Source: Halictus rubicundus (Eukaryota > Arthropoda > Insecta > Hymenoptera > Halictidae). From it: a stretch of DNA of 64,000 nucleotides. The notes under the pieces are model-generated. The model was not told where the DNA came from. It made no database searches and saw only the letters and a program-made list of their open reading frames with translations. The position numbers and the translations under genes are program-made. Position 1 is the first letter of the stretch; every line of letters begins with the position of its first letter. The stretch covers positions 20,997,943 to 21,061,942 of the forward strand of contig NC_135150.1 of NCBI RefSeq assembly GCF_050948215.1, given 5' to 3'. Positions 22,696 to 34,959 of this stretch are shown here, piece by piece.

Positions 22696-25600
22696 ATGTT
22701 TCGTTCGAAGAAGGACGTCGACCGACACGTGAAAGACATTTTTATTAAGCTCAAAAATTCAGAGGAGGTAAGGTTATTTTTTTAACTAAAAAGTCGTTAC
22801 TACCAAACACTGCCGGACATTGTCGTGAACTGTGTCTCGTTCAATTGTTCCCTGTGATTTTATGCACCGATTTTATTATTATTCTGAATGAAGCGCGTCG
22901 AAATATCAAGACGCATCGCTTTTTATTTAACGTCAAGTATATTTTATAGCGTTGAAGTCCTTGACTAGCCTCTGTAGACAATGCGTATACGTATATGTAT
23001 AAATATCTATAGGACGATTTAGCGGTTTTTAAAGGGATATAGTACTGTTTATTTACTATTTGACTGTCGATCCACCTCTTTTGGCTATTTGATGCCTGCC
23101 TATATCTTAGAACCGCACGGAATATTTTTGTCCGCGTTGCCGGTCGGCCAAAAGTCTCAAGGCGCGGCAATTGTAGTCGTCTTCAAATGATAACTGAAAT
23201 TTTCGTATTTTTTATTTTTTGCAATTGTTATCATATTACAAACATTATTGTGAATAAAGTTATCTCCAAATTCATTTTTATTTGAAAATTTTTCATTAAT
23301 TTGATTAATAACGTTACTAAAACAAATACAAAATAATATAAAAAATTGTACCCCTATCGCTACTCAGAACCATCACTTTTATTCTAAATGCGATATAATT
23401 CGATCTTATATAAATTTGACTTTACCCTAATTTATAGAAACATCTAAGATGTTACAACATAGCCAAGCTATACTATCAAGTCGGGGATTATGAATCTGCA
23501 AAGAAATATGTCTCGAATTATTTGGAGATAAGGGATAAATGTGCTGGAGCTTACAAATTGTTGGGTCAGACCCTCGAAGCTTTAGGACAACAGGAAGCAG
23601 CTTTCATGCAATACAAAAAATGTCTTGAATTGGAACCGAAGCAAGATGATCTTGTTTTAAAAGGTGTAATTTTTTGACTCTTGAATCAATTATTTTTACA
23701 TTGTAAAAACTGTATACTTATCCCTTTATTTTATTGTGTTCTCAGTTTGTGAACTTCTAACTGATGTAAACGTTCAAATCGATGTGAATAGAATTAAGTA
23801 CTGGGTAGAAAGAGCCGACAAAAAGTTTCCACATCATCCAATAGTTTTTCAATTGAAGGAAAAAATGTTAACTTTAGAAAAACCAAGTGGTAACAACGAC
23901 GACTTGGAGAAGCTGATTACCTGTAAGTAATACATTTTTATTTTGTTAACATGTTGGGTGTGGCAGCGGTCTTTGGAGACGAGACTAAACTTTCTGTTTG
24001 GGTGGTATTAGTCCATAGGGAGTGAAGTTGTATTTTTTGTTTAACCATTGGTCCTTGTGGGCAACAAGTATTTTTGAAAATAATCAATATATTACTAAAC
24101 TTTGCAAAATGCACCTTTGCATACGACTCCTAGGAAACAAACTAAAATCCTTTGCTCACAAATTATGTCTTTACTCTTTTGTGACTTTAACTAAAACTTT
24201 GTATGCTTATGCATTGGCTGAACCCTCTCGCGTTACTTCCTGTTTAATCGGCTCCAGATCCAACGCTTTAAATGCCAATTTATACCAACAATATCATTTT
24301 TCTAGCTGAATTGTCGGTACGGCAAACAGACGTGCATCTACAAGTGAAATTGATAAAACACTACCTAGGAAATCACAGGCTCGAAGATGCGTATAATCAT
24401 GCTGCCAAAATAGAATCAACGCATAGTCATAGGAACAGTGTTGTTTGGTATCAGTTATTAAGCGAATTACTTATGAAGTGTAAACAGAGCAAACAATCAG
24501 ATTGGACATTTTGGATATTTTACATTAACGTGTTAGAAAGATATGCAGCTCTTTGTTTGAAAGAGCAAGGTAATTTTATCAGGAAAAGTATATCGGATGC
24601 TACACAAGCAATATTCAAGTAAGTATTTTTCTACAGTTGAACACACGTATGTAAGCCGCATTATTGAATGAAATAATTTGTGTTGCAGTTTCGACCAATG
24701 TTTAACAGAGTTTAAGTCGGCGAGTTTTTCCAATCACCCAGTTTTCATTGAGAATATGTTATTACACATGTGGGGGCAATTACATTTTCATTTGGCTTGT
24801 TTATTTTTACGGAAGACCAAGGGAGGAGAGGACAGTTGGTCCGAAGCTGGACGTTTATGCGCACCTCTTTTGTTAACTGCATTACATGTGACACCGATAG
24901 ATCTCACAGCTGTGTGGACTATGCATTTGAAGGATCGTTTAAAGGATCAAGTGCACGTATGGTACCGAGAAGGATCTTATAGATGCAGTCAAGTAGGGCA
25001 CATATTACAGGACTTTGCTCGGGACAACACGAAAAAGCTACTGGATAAAATTGACAAGTTTTGCACGAATTTGTGGCGTGAACGGGTTTACCAGAGGATC
25101 TTCATTGGTAGACTATATCAGGACGGTAAAACAACATCGTTCTTCGCAAAGAGTTCCCTTCCGAATCCACCGTTGCGTCTGTGTTCGTACAATGAGTTGA
25201 AACGATTCGATAAAATCTCGGAGGAAGTTTGGCCAGACTCGCTGCACCATCAAATCTGGCTTGGCTTGAGATCTCGACCCCATTGTTCACAGAATAAAGA
25301 CAGCGGGCCCCTGCCGAATCAAACGTCTCGCGTGTTCTACGACCTACAGTTTTCTGTCTTCAACCTGAACCAGGCATCGCCAGATAGCTTAAGTCGTTTG
25401 GACATCGACGCCTTTTTAAACGCAGCGATCTTCTGTGCCAGCGCTGTAATGGAAGAGCAACAACTAAGCGGTTTTACGAATCCTGAAAAATTACCCACTT
25501 TGCCGGCCGACCTCACCAACACTCTTTGCACCTGCGCTCAGGAAAAATGGTGGTCGGCAGCTTACAAAGTATACTCGATTGACAAACAGAAACCGTTGGA

Positions 25601-28600
25601 CGAAGATCTCGGAGACATCAGGTTGGAACTGCAGCGGGGTTTGGAAGCGGTTCGTTGCATCGGGAACCACGGGCTGCATCCTGCTCTTCTGGTTCATTTG
25701 GCACGGATATTCCATTACAGAGCGGAGACCTTGAAGGAAGATAATCAAGAGAACAGCGAGATACCGAGCTTGGAGGCTCGCTCGGAGATGTATTGGTCAA
25801 CTGCGATGCCGCTTTTAGAAAGACTGCAAAACAATCAGGTCCTTCGCGTGACGAACTCGAAGTTCTTCAGTTACCAAGGAAAGGAGATGAACAACGCTGA
25901 GCTGGTGAAGGCTTTGGAGGAAGGCAAGCTGCTTCTGGCACAGCGTTTCGTGCGGGACAAACAATTTGAGAAAGCGATCGATGCGTTGCAAGCACTGAAA
26001 TGTCCGGAGGCCTCGTTCCAGCAGGGCCAAATGTACGAAATGCTCGCGGACGAGATCGTCAGTTCCATGCCGAAAGAGAGCTTGACCTCGGAGATGAGGT
26101 CGCAACACATCATTATGCTGTCGAAAGCTAGGGAATGCTTCTATTTAACATTGGATAGATTACGTAGTCCAGGAACGAATCCGAAACATCCTCTAAATTC
26201 GGAGCTTTCCACTCACATAGCGGACATAGAGAACAAACTGAAGAGGATCGATCCGGACTTGTCCAGGGGTGATTTGAGTAGAAACGAGTGCGACGGGATG
26301 TCGGACGACAGTTATTCCTCTGCGCATAGTGGCGTGGAACAGCAGGCAGGGAATCCAACGCTGCCAACGTTCACAGGGCTCAGCGCGTCTATCAACATGG
26401 TCAGCACGCCGCAGAAGAATCATCATCGCACCCCTAAACAGTCTAGCACCCCTTACAGGCCGCAACACCATGATATATTGGATTTATCACGGAATCGTAC
26501 GGAGGCACGTCCGAGCCCGGAACGTCTCGATGCTCAGATCCGAGCGATCACTCAGATGATCCATACGAAGGACAGCATGATGCAGTCTATAACGGAGCAG
26601 AACAAGAGTATACTGGATATCAGCAAGACCATGATGGAGAAGCTTGAGGAGTTGACGAAAGAAGTGGCAGAGCTACGGAAGGATGTTCAGCGGCAGCGCA
26701 CCACCCAGCCGATGAACTTAAACCCGAATTTAGAGGAGGACTTGTGCGGCTTCAGCGAAGAGGATTTCAACGAACTGAACTATAACGCGAACCCGTCTGG
26801 CCCCGTGTCCTCGATATCAGGGAACATGTTCCAGTCGTCGCACAGAAACCCGTACTCTCAATTGATCTACCCATCCGCGGCGGCTACGGCCACCGCTTTC
26901 CAGGGCTACTTCCCGGGAGGCATGTCGTTCAGCGACCCGAACGCGGCTTCGTTCTGCACGAACATCTATCCGATGCCGGTGTTGTACCCGAACACCACCA
27001 GGTCGAAAATGCCGGAGAACATACTCCCGCAGGGCTTGTTCCCGCCGAGGTTGCCCGCGCAAATGCCGGACCTGATGCCACCGACGAACCAACCACCGAT
27101 GCAGATCTCGCTCCAGAAGGTCGAGACGCCGAAGTCCGAGACAACGATAAAAGACGCTCCGGTGAACAAAGCTCCGCCGGTTAACGTTGTTATCACCACT
27201 TCAGATACTTTGCCGACCACAGTGCCGGTCGTCCAGCCTACACTTAGCGTAACGATTCCTCCGCATTTCAGACAAGGAGGCGTGTCCATGCTGGCCACCG
27301 CAGAACAGTCCGTAGCTCCTCATTGTTATCAGATATCCATGCCCTCTCAAGCGACCGTGTTGACTACCGTCAACCTGCCGCCACTGTCGACGACTCTGAC
27401 CACCACACCGGCCAACATCACCATGCCCACGACGCCGAAGGCCAGCGAGAATGTTAACATCTGTTCGACCGGTTCGCCAAACGTTTCTGATCACGAGCAC
27501 GAGTCGGAACACGATCCGATACCGGACTTCGTTCCCGTAATACCGCTGCCCGCGGAGGTCAAGGTCACCACTGGAGAAGAGGGCCAAGAAGTGTTATTCT
27601 GCGCCAGAGCGAAGCTCTTCCGGTTCGTGGACAACGAGTGGAAGGAACGTGGTATCGGCAACGTTAAGCTGCTCAGGAACGACGAGGGCAAGGTTCGGCT
27701 ACTGATGCGCAGAGAACAGGTGCTGAAGGTATGCGCTAATCATTATCTGGCGCCCGATATGGAGCTGACGGCGAAAGCCAACAACGAGAAGGCCTGGTTC
27801 TGGGTGGCACACGACTTTGCGGATGGAGAGCTGAAAGTGGAGAAGTTCTGCATCCGGTTCAAGACGGTGGACGAAGGTCTGTCCTTCAAGGACAAGTTTG
27901 ATAAAGCTAAGGCGAGTCTCTCTCAGGCCACCGACAAGTCTGTCGAGAGCAAAACGGCTATTAAAACGAATATTGTGTTGAATAACGTCGAGAAGAAAGA
28001 GACTGCGGAACCAAAAGGCGCAACGCTGATCGGCCAGAAGCAGCCAGCGGCTATAGTACCGGCCGCCACATCAACGACAACAGTTGTAGGCGGTTTCTCG
28101 TTCACGACAACGCCCATCATTCAGAAAGTAACCACTCCTGTGGAACCAGTGAAGGCTCCCAGCAAGCCCGAAACCAGTCCTTTCGCGGGATTCACGTTCA
28201 GTAAACCTGGTACAACTACAGAGCCTACTGCACCAATTCAACCATCTACCTTCTCGTTCGCGAAGGCTGCAACACCTTCTAAATCTGAGACCACAACTGC
28301 ACCAACTGTTACAGTTGACACTGTTACAACGAGCTCGTCTCAACCAACTCTTAGAAGGCCTCACACGCCTCCAGCATGCATGACCAAGCTGGTAGGCGTA
28401 AAAAGTACAGACGCGAAGATAGATCACGAAGACATTCTCTTTGAAGCTAAAGTATCTCTTCAGTATTACAACAATGAGACTAAACATTGGGATCAGAGAG
28501 GCACGGGGCAAATGAAGGCTTTATGGAGCACGAAAACCGGCAAGATGCGGTTACTGATGACTGAGGAGAACCGCTCGAAGGTCTGCTATAACTACAGTGT

Positions 28601-31600
28601 TCGGGCAAAGACACCGTTCACTTGGAAGACCAACAATACCGTCGTCAATTGGACTATTTGCTACGGATCCGAAAAAGCAGCTACGTTCGCGGCCACGTTC
28701 AAGACGTCCGCACAAGCTTCTCAGTTCCACAGCATGATCGTGAGCAATCAACAGAAGATGGTTAAGGACAGCATCTCTGCCGAGAGCATGAAGAAGCAAG
28801 GGCCGGCTGGAAACGCGACTAGTAAAACTCAGACCCCGTTGTCTGAAATGTTCAAGCCACCAACAGGGTCCTGGGAGTGCAAGGACTGCTACTCGAGGAA
28901 CGGAGCTTTCAACAGCACATGTCTAGCTTGCAAAGCTCCTCGTCCTTCAGCAACCACCAATCAAACCGCTCCGGCTGCCGCTGCCACGAACCAGGTGTCA
29001 CTTTCAGAGATGTTTAAGCCACCGACAGGTTCGTGGGAGTGCACGGACTGTTACACGAGGAATGAAGCGTCCAGCAACGAGTGTGTCGCCTGCAAATCCG
29101 TCAATCCATCCGCGAGCAAGCAAACCACCCCGACCACGGTCAGCTCCAACCAAACACCGTTGTCAGAAATGTTTAAATTGCCCGCTGGTTCGTGGAAGTG
29201 CAAGATCTGCGAGATCGTCAACACGTCTGGGAACAATTATTGCGTTGCCTGTGACACACCGAAGGATCCATCGATCCCTCCGAAACCGAAGACAGATGGT
29301 TTCTTGATCAGCACCCCGACCACCACAGCCACGCCCACGTTCACTTTTGGTATCCCGCAGGAGACCAAGAAGGACACGACCGGGTTCAGCTTCCGGTTAC
29401 CCTCGTCCAACGAGACGACGGACGCGAAGTCCGCAGACTCGGAAGCTAAGATCGACACCTCCAGCGCGAAGTTTGTCTTCGGTATGCCCCAGGCGAGCAG
29501 CGCACCTTCCACCAAAGACGCTCCGTTCACGTTCGGCTCGCCTGGGAAGTCTTTCGGCTTCAACTTTGTAGCGAAGTCCCCGTCGAAGGCTGTCGCCGAT
29601 GGCGAGAACAGTGAGGAAGAGGTCGTCGAAAGCGACGACATCCACTTCTTGCCGATCATCCCGATGCCGGATAAGATCGAGGTGAAGACCGGCGAGGAGG
29701 ACGAGGAGGTGCTATATTGTCACAGAGCGAAGCTGTTCAGGCACGACAAGTCGGCGAACGAATGGAAAGAGCGAGGTTTAGGGGACATCAAGCTGCTACG
29801 ACACAAGGAGACCGGTAAACTCAGGCTAGTGATGAGGAGGGAACAGATACTGAAGCTCTGCTTGAACCACTTCGTGCTACCCAGCCTGGAGTTCACGCCG
29901 AAGGACGAGAAGACGTGGATGTGGATCGCTGCCGATTACAGTGAAGGGGAGATCGAGCACACGTTGTTCGCTTGCCGCTTCAAAACGTCGGATATCGCGA
30001 AGAACTTCAAGAATACAGTCGAGGACGCACTGGCTGGGAAAGATGTTCAGGTGATCGAGGAGAAACCGGAGGCTAGCTCGGATGCGAAAGATAATGGTCA
30101 AGAAATAGAGGTCGTCTACGAGATGAAAGTAACGCCTGAAGAAAGAGAAGCTGCGTTGAAGTTGCAGCTCCCAGAGAATTTCTATGGATACAAGCGGAAT
30201 CCAGACTGTCCTGGGTGTAGGGGTTGCAAGGAACCTCCAGTACCCTTGTTCGAGGCTACGTCTGCTGGGAAAGAATCCTCAAAGACGGCTACTGGAAGCG
30301 AAAAGTCTACAACCATCACGGCAGCGACTACTGATTCCAACATCGCAATTCCTCAGACGCCTGTTTCCACGACAGCCACGCCGAATACAACATCGTCCGT
30401 TTTCACGGCTGGATTGTACGGTGCAAGTACACCACAGTTCACGATGAATTCAATGCCTCCGTTTGGTAGTAGCAACTTAACCGCGTCCAGCGACAAGAAG
30501 ACTAGTTTCTCGTTTGGATTGTCTCAGAGTCAAACTAGCGAGACACAGAAACCTGAAGGCGAGAAGCAAAATGTTCTTGGAATTGATAACTTGAACGTCT
30601 GCAGTCCAGCTGGCTCCCAGACTACGACCGAAGCGTCGTCTCTATTCTCTGGAGCTGGGAGCACGTCGACTACTGGGTCCATTTTTGGTACACCTAAATC
30701 GGACAATATCTTTGGCATGAGCACGGGGAAGAACATGTTCGGAGGATCATCGAAGAAAGAGGCTGGACTTATCAAGCCTAGCACCTTTAACGTTTCCACG
30801 GATGGATCGGAGTCGATATTCTCAAACAGTTTCACCTCTCAGTCGAAACCTACCAACGTCTCCGCGACACCTGTATTTGGCGCCACTCCACCGATCTTCG
30901 AATCCACGGCCAAAACTGGTTTAGAGATGACCACCAGTACTGCGTCTCCTTTTAGCACGTCCACGACCACCACAACTGTATTCGGATCAACCGCTAAGCC
31001 GACCAACTCGGTATTCGCTGTCACGCCCACTCCATTTTCGTTCAACTTGAATTTCGGGTCAACCGAGTCACCGTTTGGAATCTCGAATTCCGCGACCACC
31101 AATATCTTCGACACGAAAGCCACAACTTCGGAGAACGAGACACAGAAAGAAGGCGAGATCAGCTTCCAAGCGGCGCCTGAGGTGTCCTTCTCAGACTTAG
31201 CCGCGAACGTTCCTCAGCAGGCGTTTAAAAAAGGTACCTTAAGTATTCATGTTAGGTACGGCAGCGTATTTTAGAGTACTTTAAATGTAATACTTCAAAG
31301 GGGTATTCTTATTTTCGAGACGAATTTTTTTCAAAAAAACTATTGCACTTTTTGCATCGGGATTTTGCACACATATTTACTGATATTTGAAGAGCACGTG
31401 TGATTTTTTTTCAAATGAAAATACCCCTTAAATGAAGGATGATGTTATTTAAGGTGCTCTGTCCAATTGAAAAAAATTATGTTCAACAGAAATTACTTAC
31501 TTGACTGTATTCACATTTGCAGATCCGAACTTCTCCTTTGCTGGAGCCGGAGCAACTGTCTTTGGTTCCAAATCTGCAAACAGGTCTGAAAATGTGAAAG

Positions 31601-32193
31601 AAACAAGGAACGAAAAGAAAGCTGAGAATGAGGATGAAGAAGGCGATGAAAATGACAACGAGCAAGAACACGATCCTCATTTTGAGCCTATTGTACCGTT
31701 GCCCGATATTATCGAGGTGCGCACCGGAGAAGAAGATGAGGAAAAAGGTACGGTATCTGTGGATCTTCATGGGTTTAGGGCATATGCAAAATTAGTGGTC
31801 AAAAGAATCACTGATGACGTTTATATTTATGTTGCAGTATTTTGCGAAAGAGCCAAATTATACAGATATGACAGTACGACACACGAATGGAAAGAAAGAG
31901 GTGTTGGAGAGATGAAAATCTTGCACAGTACAGAACACGGGACTTATAGATTATTGTTGCGTAGAGAGCAAGTTCACAAAGTAGTATGTAACCTGTTGCT
32001 CACACCGGACGTCCACTTTACTACACTGAAGACGTCGGATCGCGCTTGGGTGTGGGCGGGCATGAATTATGCAGAAGAGCAACCATGTGTAGAACAGTTA
32101 GCAGTTAGATTTAAAAATCCAGAACTGGCCTCAAAGTTCAAGGATACCGTCGACAAAATTCAACAAAAGCTAACCGAAACCCGTAAGGATTAA
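22696..32193 (+). CDS. Nup358: Nuclear pore protein Nup358/RanBP2
   Basis: Giant nucleoporin of the cytoplasmic pore filaments that binds Ran-GTP and RanGAP and acts in SUMO and transport steps. Exons: 22696-22767, 23438-23663, 23746-23922, 24306-24618, a single 6.5-kb exon 24689-31233, 31523-31747 and 31838-32193, giving 2637 residues. The start MFRSKKDVDRHVKDI matches RanBP2. Domains: TPR-type helices over about residues 1-150 and helical region to about 800; a coiled coil near 900; RanBD1 about 1203-1345; RanBD2 about 1508-1615 (diverged, HWDQRGTGQMKAL); three zinc fingers at about 1656, 1710 and 1763 (GSWECKDC type, each after LSEMFK); RanBD3 about 1912-2045; a VVYEMKVTPEER block at about 2069 like the SUMO-handling repeat; FG-rich stretch; RanBD4 about 2494-2630. 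The cyclophilin domain of vertebrates is absent. Splicing to further exons is likely (next entry). Confidence 0.97.
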
Positions 32194-32649
32194 AGACAAC
32201 ATCTGTAGTTCGTAAAGCTTTCCTCGGTTCATGGTTGTTATTGCTTTTGGCTGCATGATACATCCAAATCTGTGTTACTTGTTTTAAAAAGCATATTTTT
32301 CGTTAAACTGCGAAGAGAAGTATAGCTTTATTTTCACACGTAGAACGTACTATTGTTTAAGACTATTTTTTTAATGCGCGATTGTTTATTCCTCGATGAT
32401 TTACAACAATGGAATAGTTAGTTCTTTTTCTTTTTTTTTTTTTAATCGATACCAGGTTTTATGTTTGAGTATTTCCGACGGATGAATTTGATTTTCAAAT
32501 CGATTGTGATATATGATGGTGATATTTATTCCCATTGCGGAAATGTACAAAATTGTTTTACCAAATCTTTGTTAAGTTCATGCGACTGTTTTCATTTGAC
32601 AAAAAAAAATGAAGCGTAGACATGTAAAAGTACACCATACGATATTATA

Positions 32650-32655
32650 AATAAA
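32650..32655 (+). terminator. Polyadenylation signal for the short Nup358 form
   Basis: AATAAA about 460 bases after the stop at 32193, inside the putative last-but-one intron. It would serve a transcript that does not splice to the 33-kb exons. Confidence 0.4.
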
Positions 32656-32997
32656 CCTTTTTTATGAAGTCGATTATCATTGTATTAATAAATTCGGTTG
32701 TAGCAAAACAAGTTGTAGAAATACGTATTTTATTTGCGGAACGCTCGAATAAAATCTGATTCAATAAAATATTATTTATACATTTTTTTTCTTATTACTT
32801 AATATATGTATAAATTCATCGTGACGTTATACCATACACAATCAAATATATCCACGTATATTTCATAAGACGCAAGAATAACACAAAAATAACAAGTAAG
32901 CCTTTATCAATGTCTGCTTAACTCCTGCATCTTTATTTCATTTATTCGATTCCATATGTTTGCACGCGTATTTTTAATCTTGTTCCTATGAATTCAG

Positions 32998-33751
32998 GCG
33001 AAAAGGCTGCGGAAGAAGAAGATGAACCAGTAATCGAAGAACCAGATGACGAAGAGAACGAAGAATTGGATGATATAGAGGAAGTGGAGGAGGAGGAAGA
33101 CGATGAAGACGAAGAAGAAGAGGATGAAGAGCAGGACGTCGAACGTATTTTTATGCGCAGAGCTACCTTGATGAAGTTAAGGAACAAAGATGGTAAATGG
33201 AAGCACCTGGCTGGAGGAACTTTATTTATGTCTTATAATCGTAATGATATGATTGGAAGAATAATATTAAGAGCCGACGAGACTGATGAAATTGTCAGCG
33301 CTACAATTTTCACTGCAGACACTCAAATAGAGGTAAGGATGTTATTTTATTTCTATAAAGTGGGCCCAAATTCACGGCAGCAATTTTTTCTTTAATAGTA
33401 CAATTATTCTGTAGCAGGTACATATTATTATTGAGTCTTGTAAATTTTGAAGATTTCTACATGTCATAAATGCATAGTGATGAATTTCCCCAGATAAAAC
33501 CCTCCTTTGAATTTGGGTCTATTAAACTTTGGTCACGACCTTATCGCTAATGATTTCAACATTTTGATTTTAAGGTACATGACAAAGAATGCACTTGGAC
33601 GGTCACCGATCCTGCAGGGTCACACAAAAAGTACACTCTAAAAGCAGTGTTTCCATCAGTTCAGGACGCAAAAGAAATGTACAAATCTTTCCAATTCTAT
33701 TTTTCTGCAATTTTAATTCGGCAAAAAGTAGACAACCATTCAGCAGAGTAA
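32998..33751 (+). CDS. Probable extra 3' exons of Nup358 with a diverged RanBD-like domain
   Basis: Two exons (32998-33332, 33575-33751) that fit onto Nup358 through a strong donor 11 bases before its stop (ACCC|GTAAGG at 32183) and the acceptor at 32991-32997. Phase matches exactly and gives TETREKAAEEEDEP. The joined protein would have 2804 residues. The new part has about 40 residues of nearly pure Asp/Glu, then RIFMRRATLMKLRNKDGKW and a PH-like fold outline to KEMYKSFQF, similar in layout to a RanBD but without the WKERG signature. AATAAA at 34011-34016 could end this form. Alternatives are an independent small gene starting at 32988 or an alternative terminal exon. The splice link is inference. 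Confidence 0.6.
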
Positions 33752-34959
33752 AATTTCCTTGTAAGATTTCTTGTATTAAAGCGTATTGTATCTCTTGTAC
33801 ACGTAAAATACTTGATTTTAGTCTAAATTCGATTTATAAATCTATTAGATTCATTTCAATATCATCGCCGCTATTGCGGGTGTATTTAAGTAATTAATGG
33901 CCGTACAAACTATTTAAGAATATGCGAATGGAAAACAAACGAATTTTTTATTAACTCGGAATGTGTTTTACTCTTAAGAATTACGTGATAATAAGTGAAA
34001 ACATTTGATTAATAAATTAACTTGTGCCAAACGTGCCGGACTTTTATTAGCTTTATAAACACACAGTTTCGATAAGAGACATACCACGACTTTCTGATTT
34101 TTAGTTTACTCATGAACATTTTATTTAAGTTCTAAAACGTTAAATAAGTTTTGTTATAACTGTTGAGCGGATTCCGTGTGGGGAAGACATTGAAGAGAAA
34201 ACATTGGATGCTCAAACAGCTCACCAATACTGAGCGATCTACCTGTGATACAAACCTAGTAATTCATGGATATGTGGAAGACATTTACGTACGATTATAT
34301 AGTACATTTATTATATACATGACGTCGTCAACGTATAATTACATAGATAATAAGTAATTTTTAAGTTATTATGAGTTTATGTTTTTTGTATTGTTTCATT
34401 CCTAATATTCCCGAATAATTGGGAGAAGTATTATATGTGTTACACGAAATAAATTATGTTACAACGAAGAGCAAGAAAATAAAGGACTTTATCTCAGAAT
34501 GTGTTCACATGCTATTTGTGCCTCTCATTGATAAGGTTCAAAAAATTTGGACTTCAATTAGTATGTATCGCGGTAAAAAATAAAATTCATGTTAGCCAAG
34601 GTAAACACATTACATGCAACGTCACCGACGAACCCCGTTCCCCTTTGTCTGATAACTCCATATATATATTTATATAGCGTGTGCAGCTTTAAATACAGTA
34701 TTCGCTCCGAGAGTAGTCAAACCTCAAGGTTATAGAAAAACGAGAGAGTTTGCATTTGTGTTTTTAAATAAGAAAATCAGTAGTGGGAATAAATTTGTTC
34801 ATTCTTGGAGTAGTCTTTTAGGTATTTCATTCCCGGTGCGAATGTTGTACAGACAACACGCTCACGACACTTGTTATATTTACCTACATATGTACAAAGT
34901 AGATTAGACTTTGAACCTTGTTTGGATCTCACTGTTGCAGTATAAATTTTGCTAACACG
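33752..34959. other. Spacer between Nup358 and Acaa2
   Basis: AT-rich spacer with the Nup358 3' end (AATAAA at 34011-34016) and, from about 34650, the probable Acaa2 promoter and 5' UTR. No further gene is supported. Confidence 0.4.

Noticed and set aside
26128..29659. Many long arginine-rich open frames antisense to the big Nup358 exon
   Set aside because: They arise from the GC-rich codon use of Nup358 and carry no domain motif.
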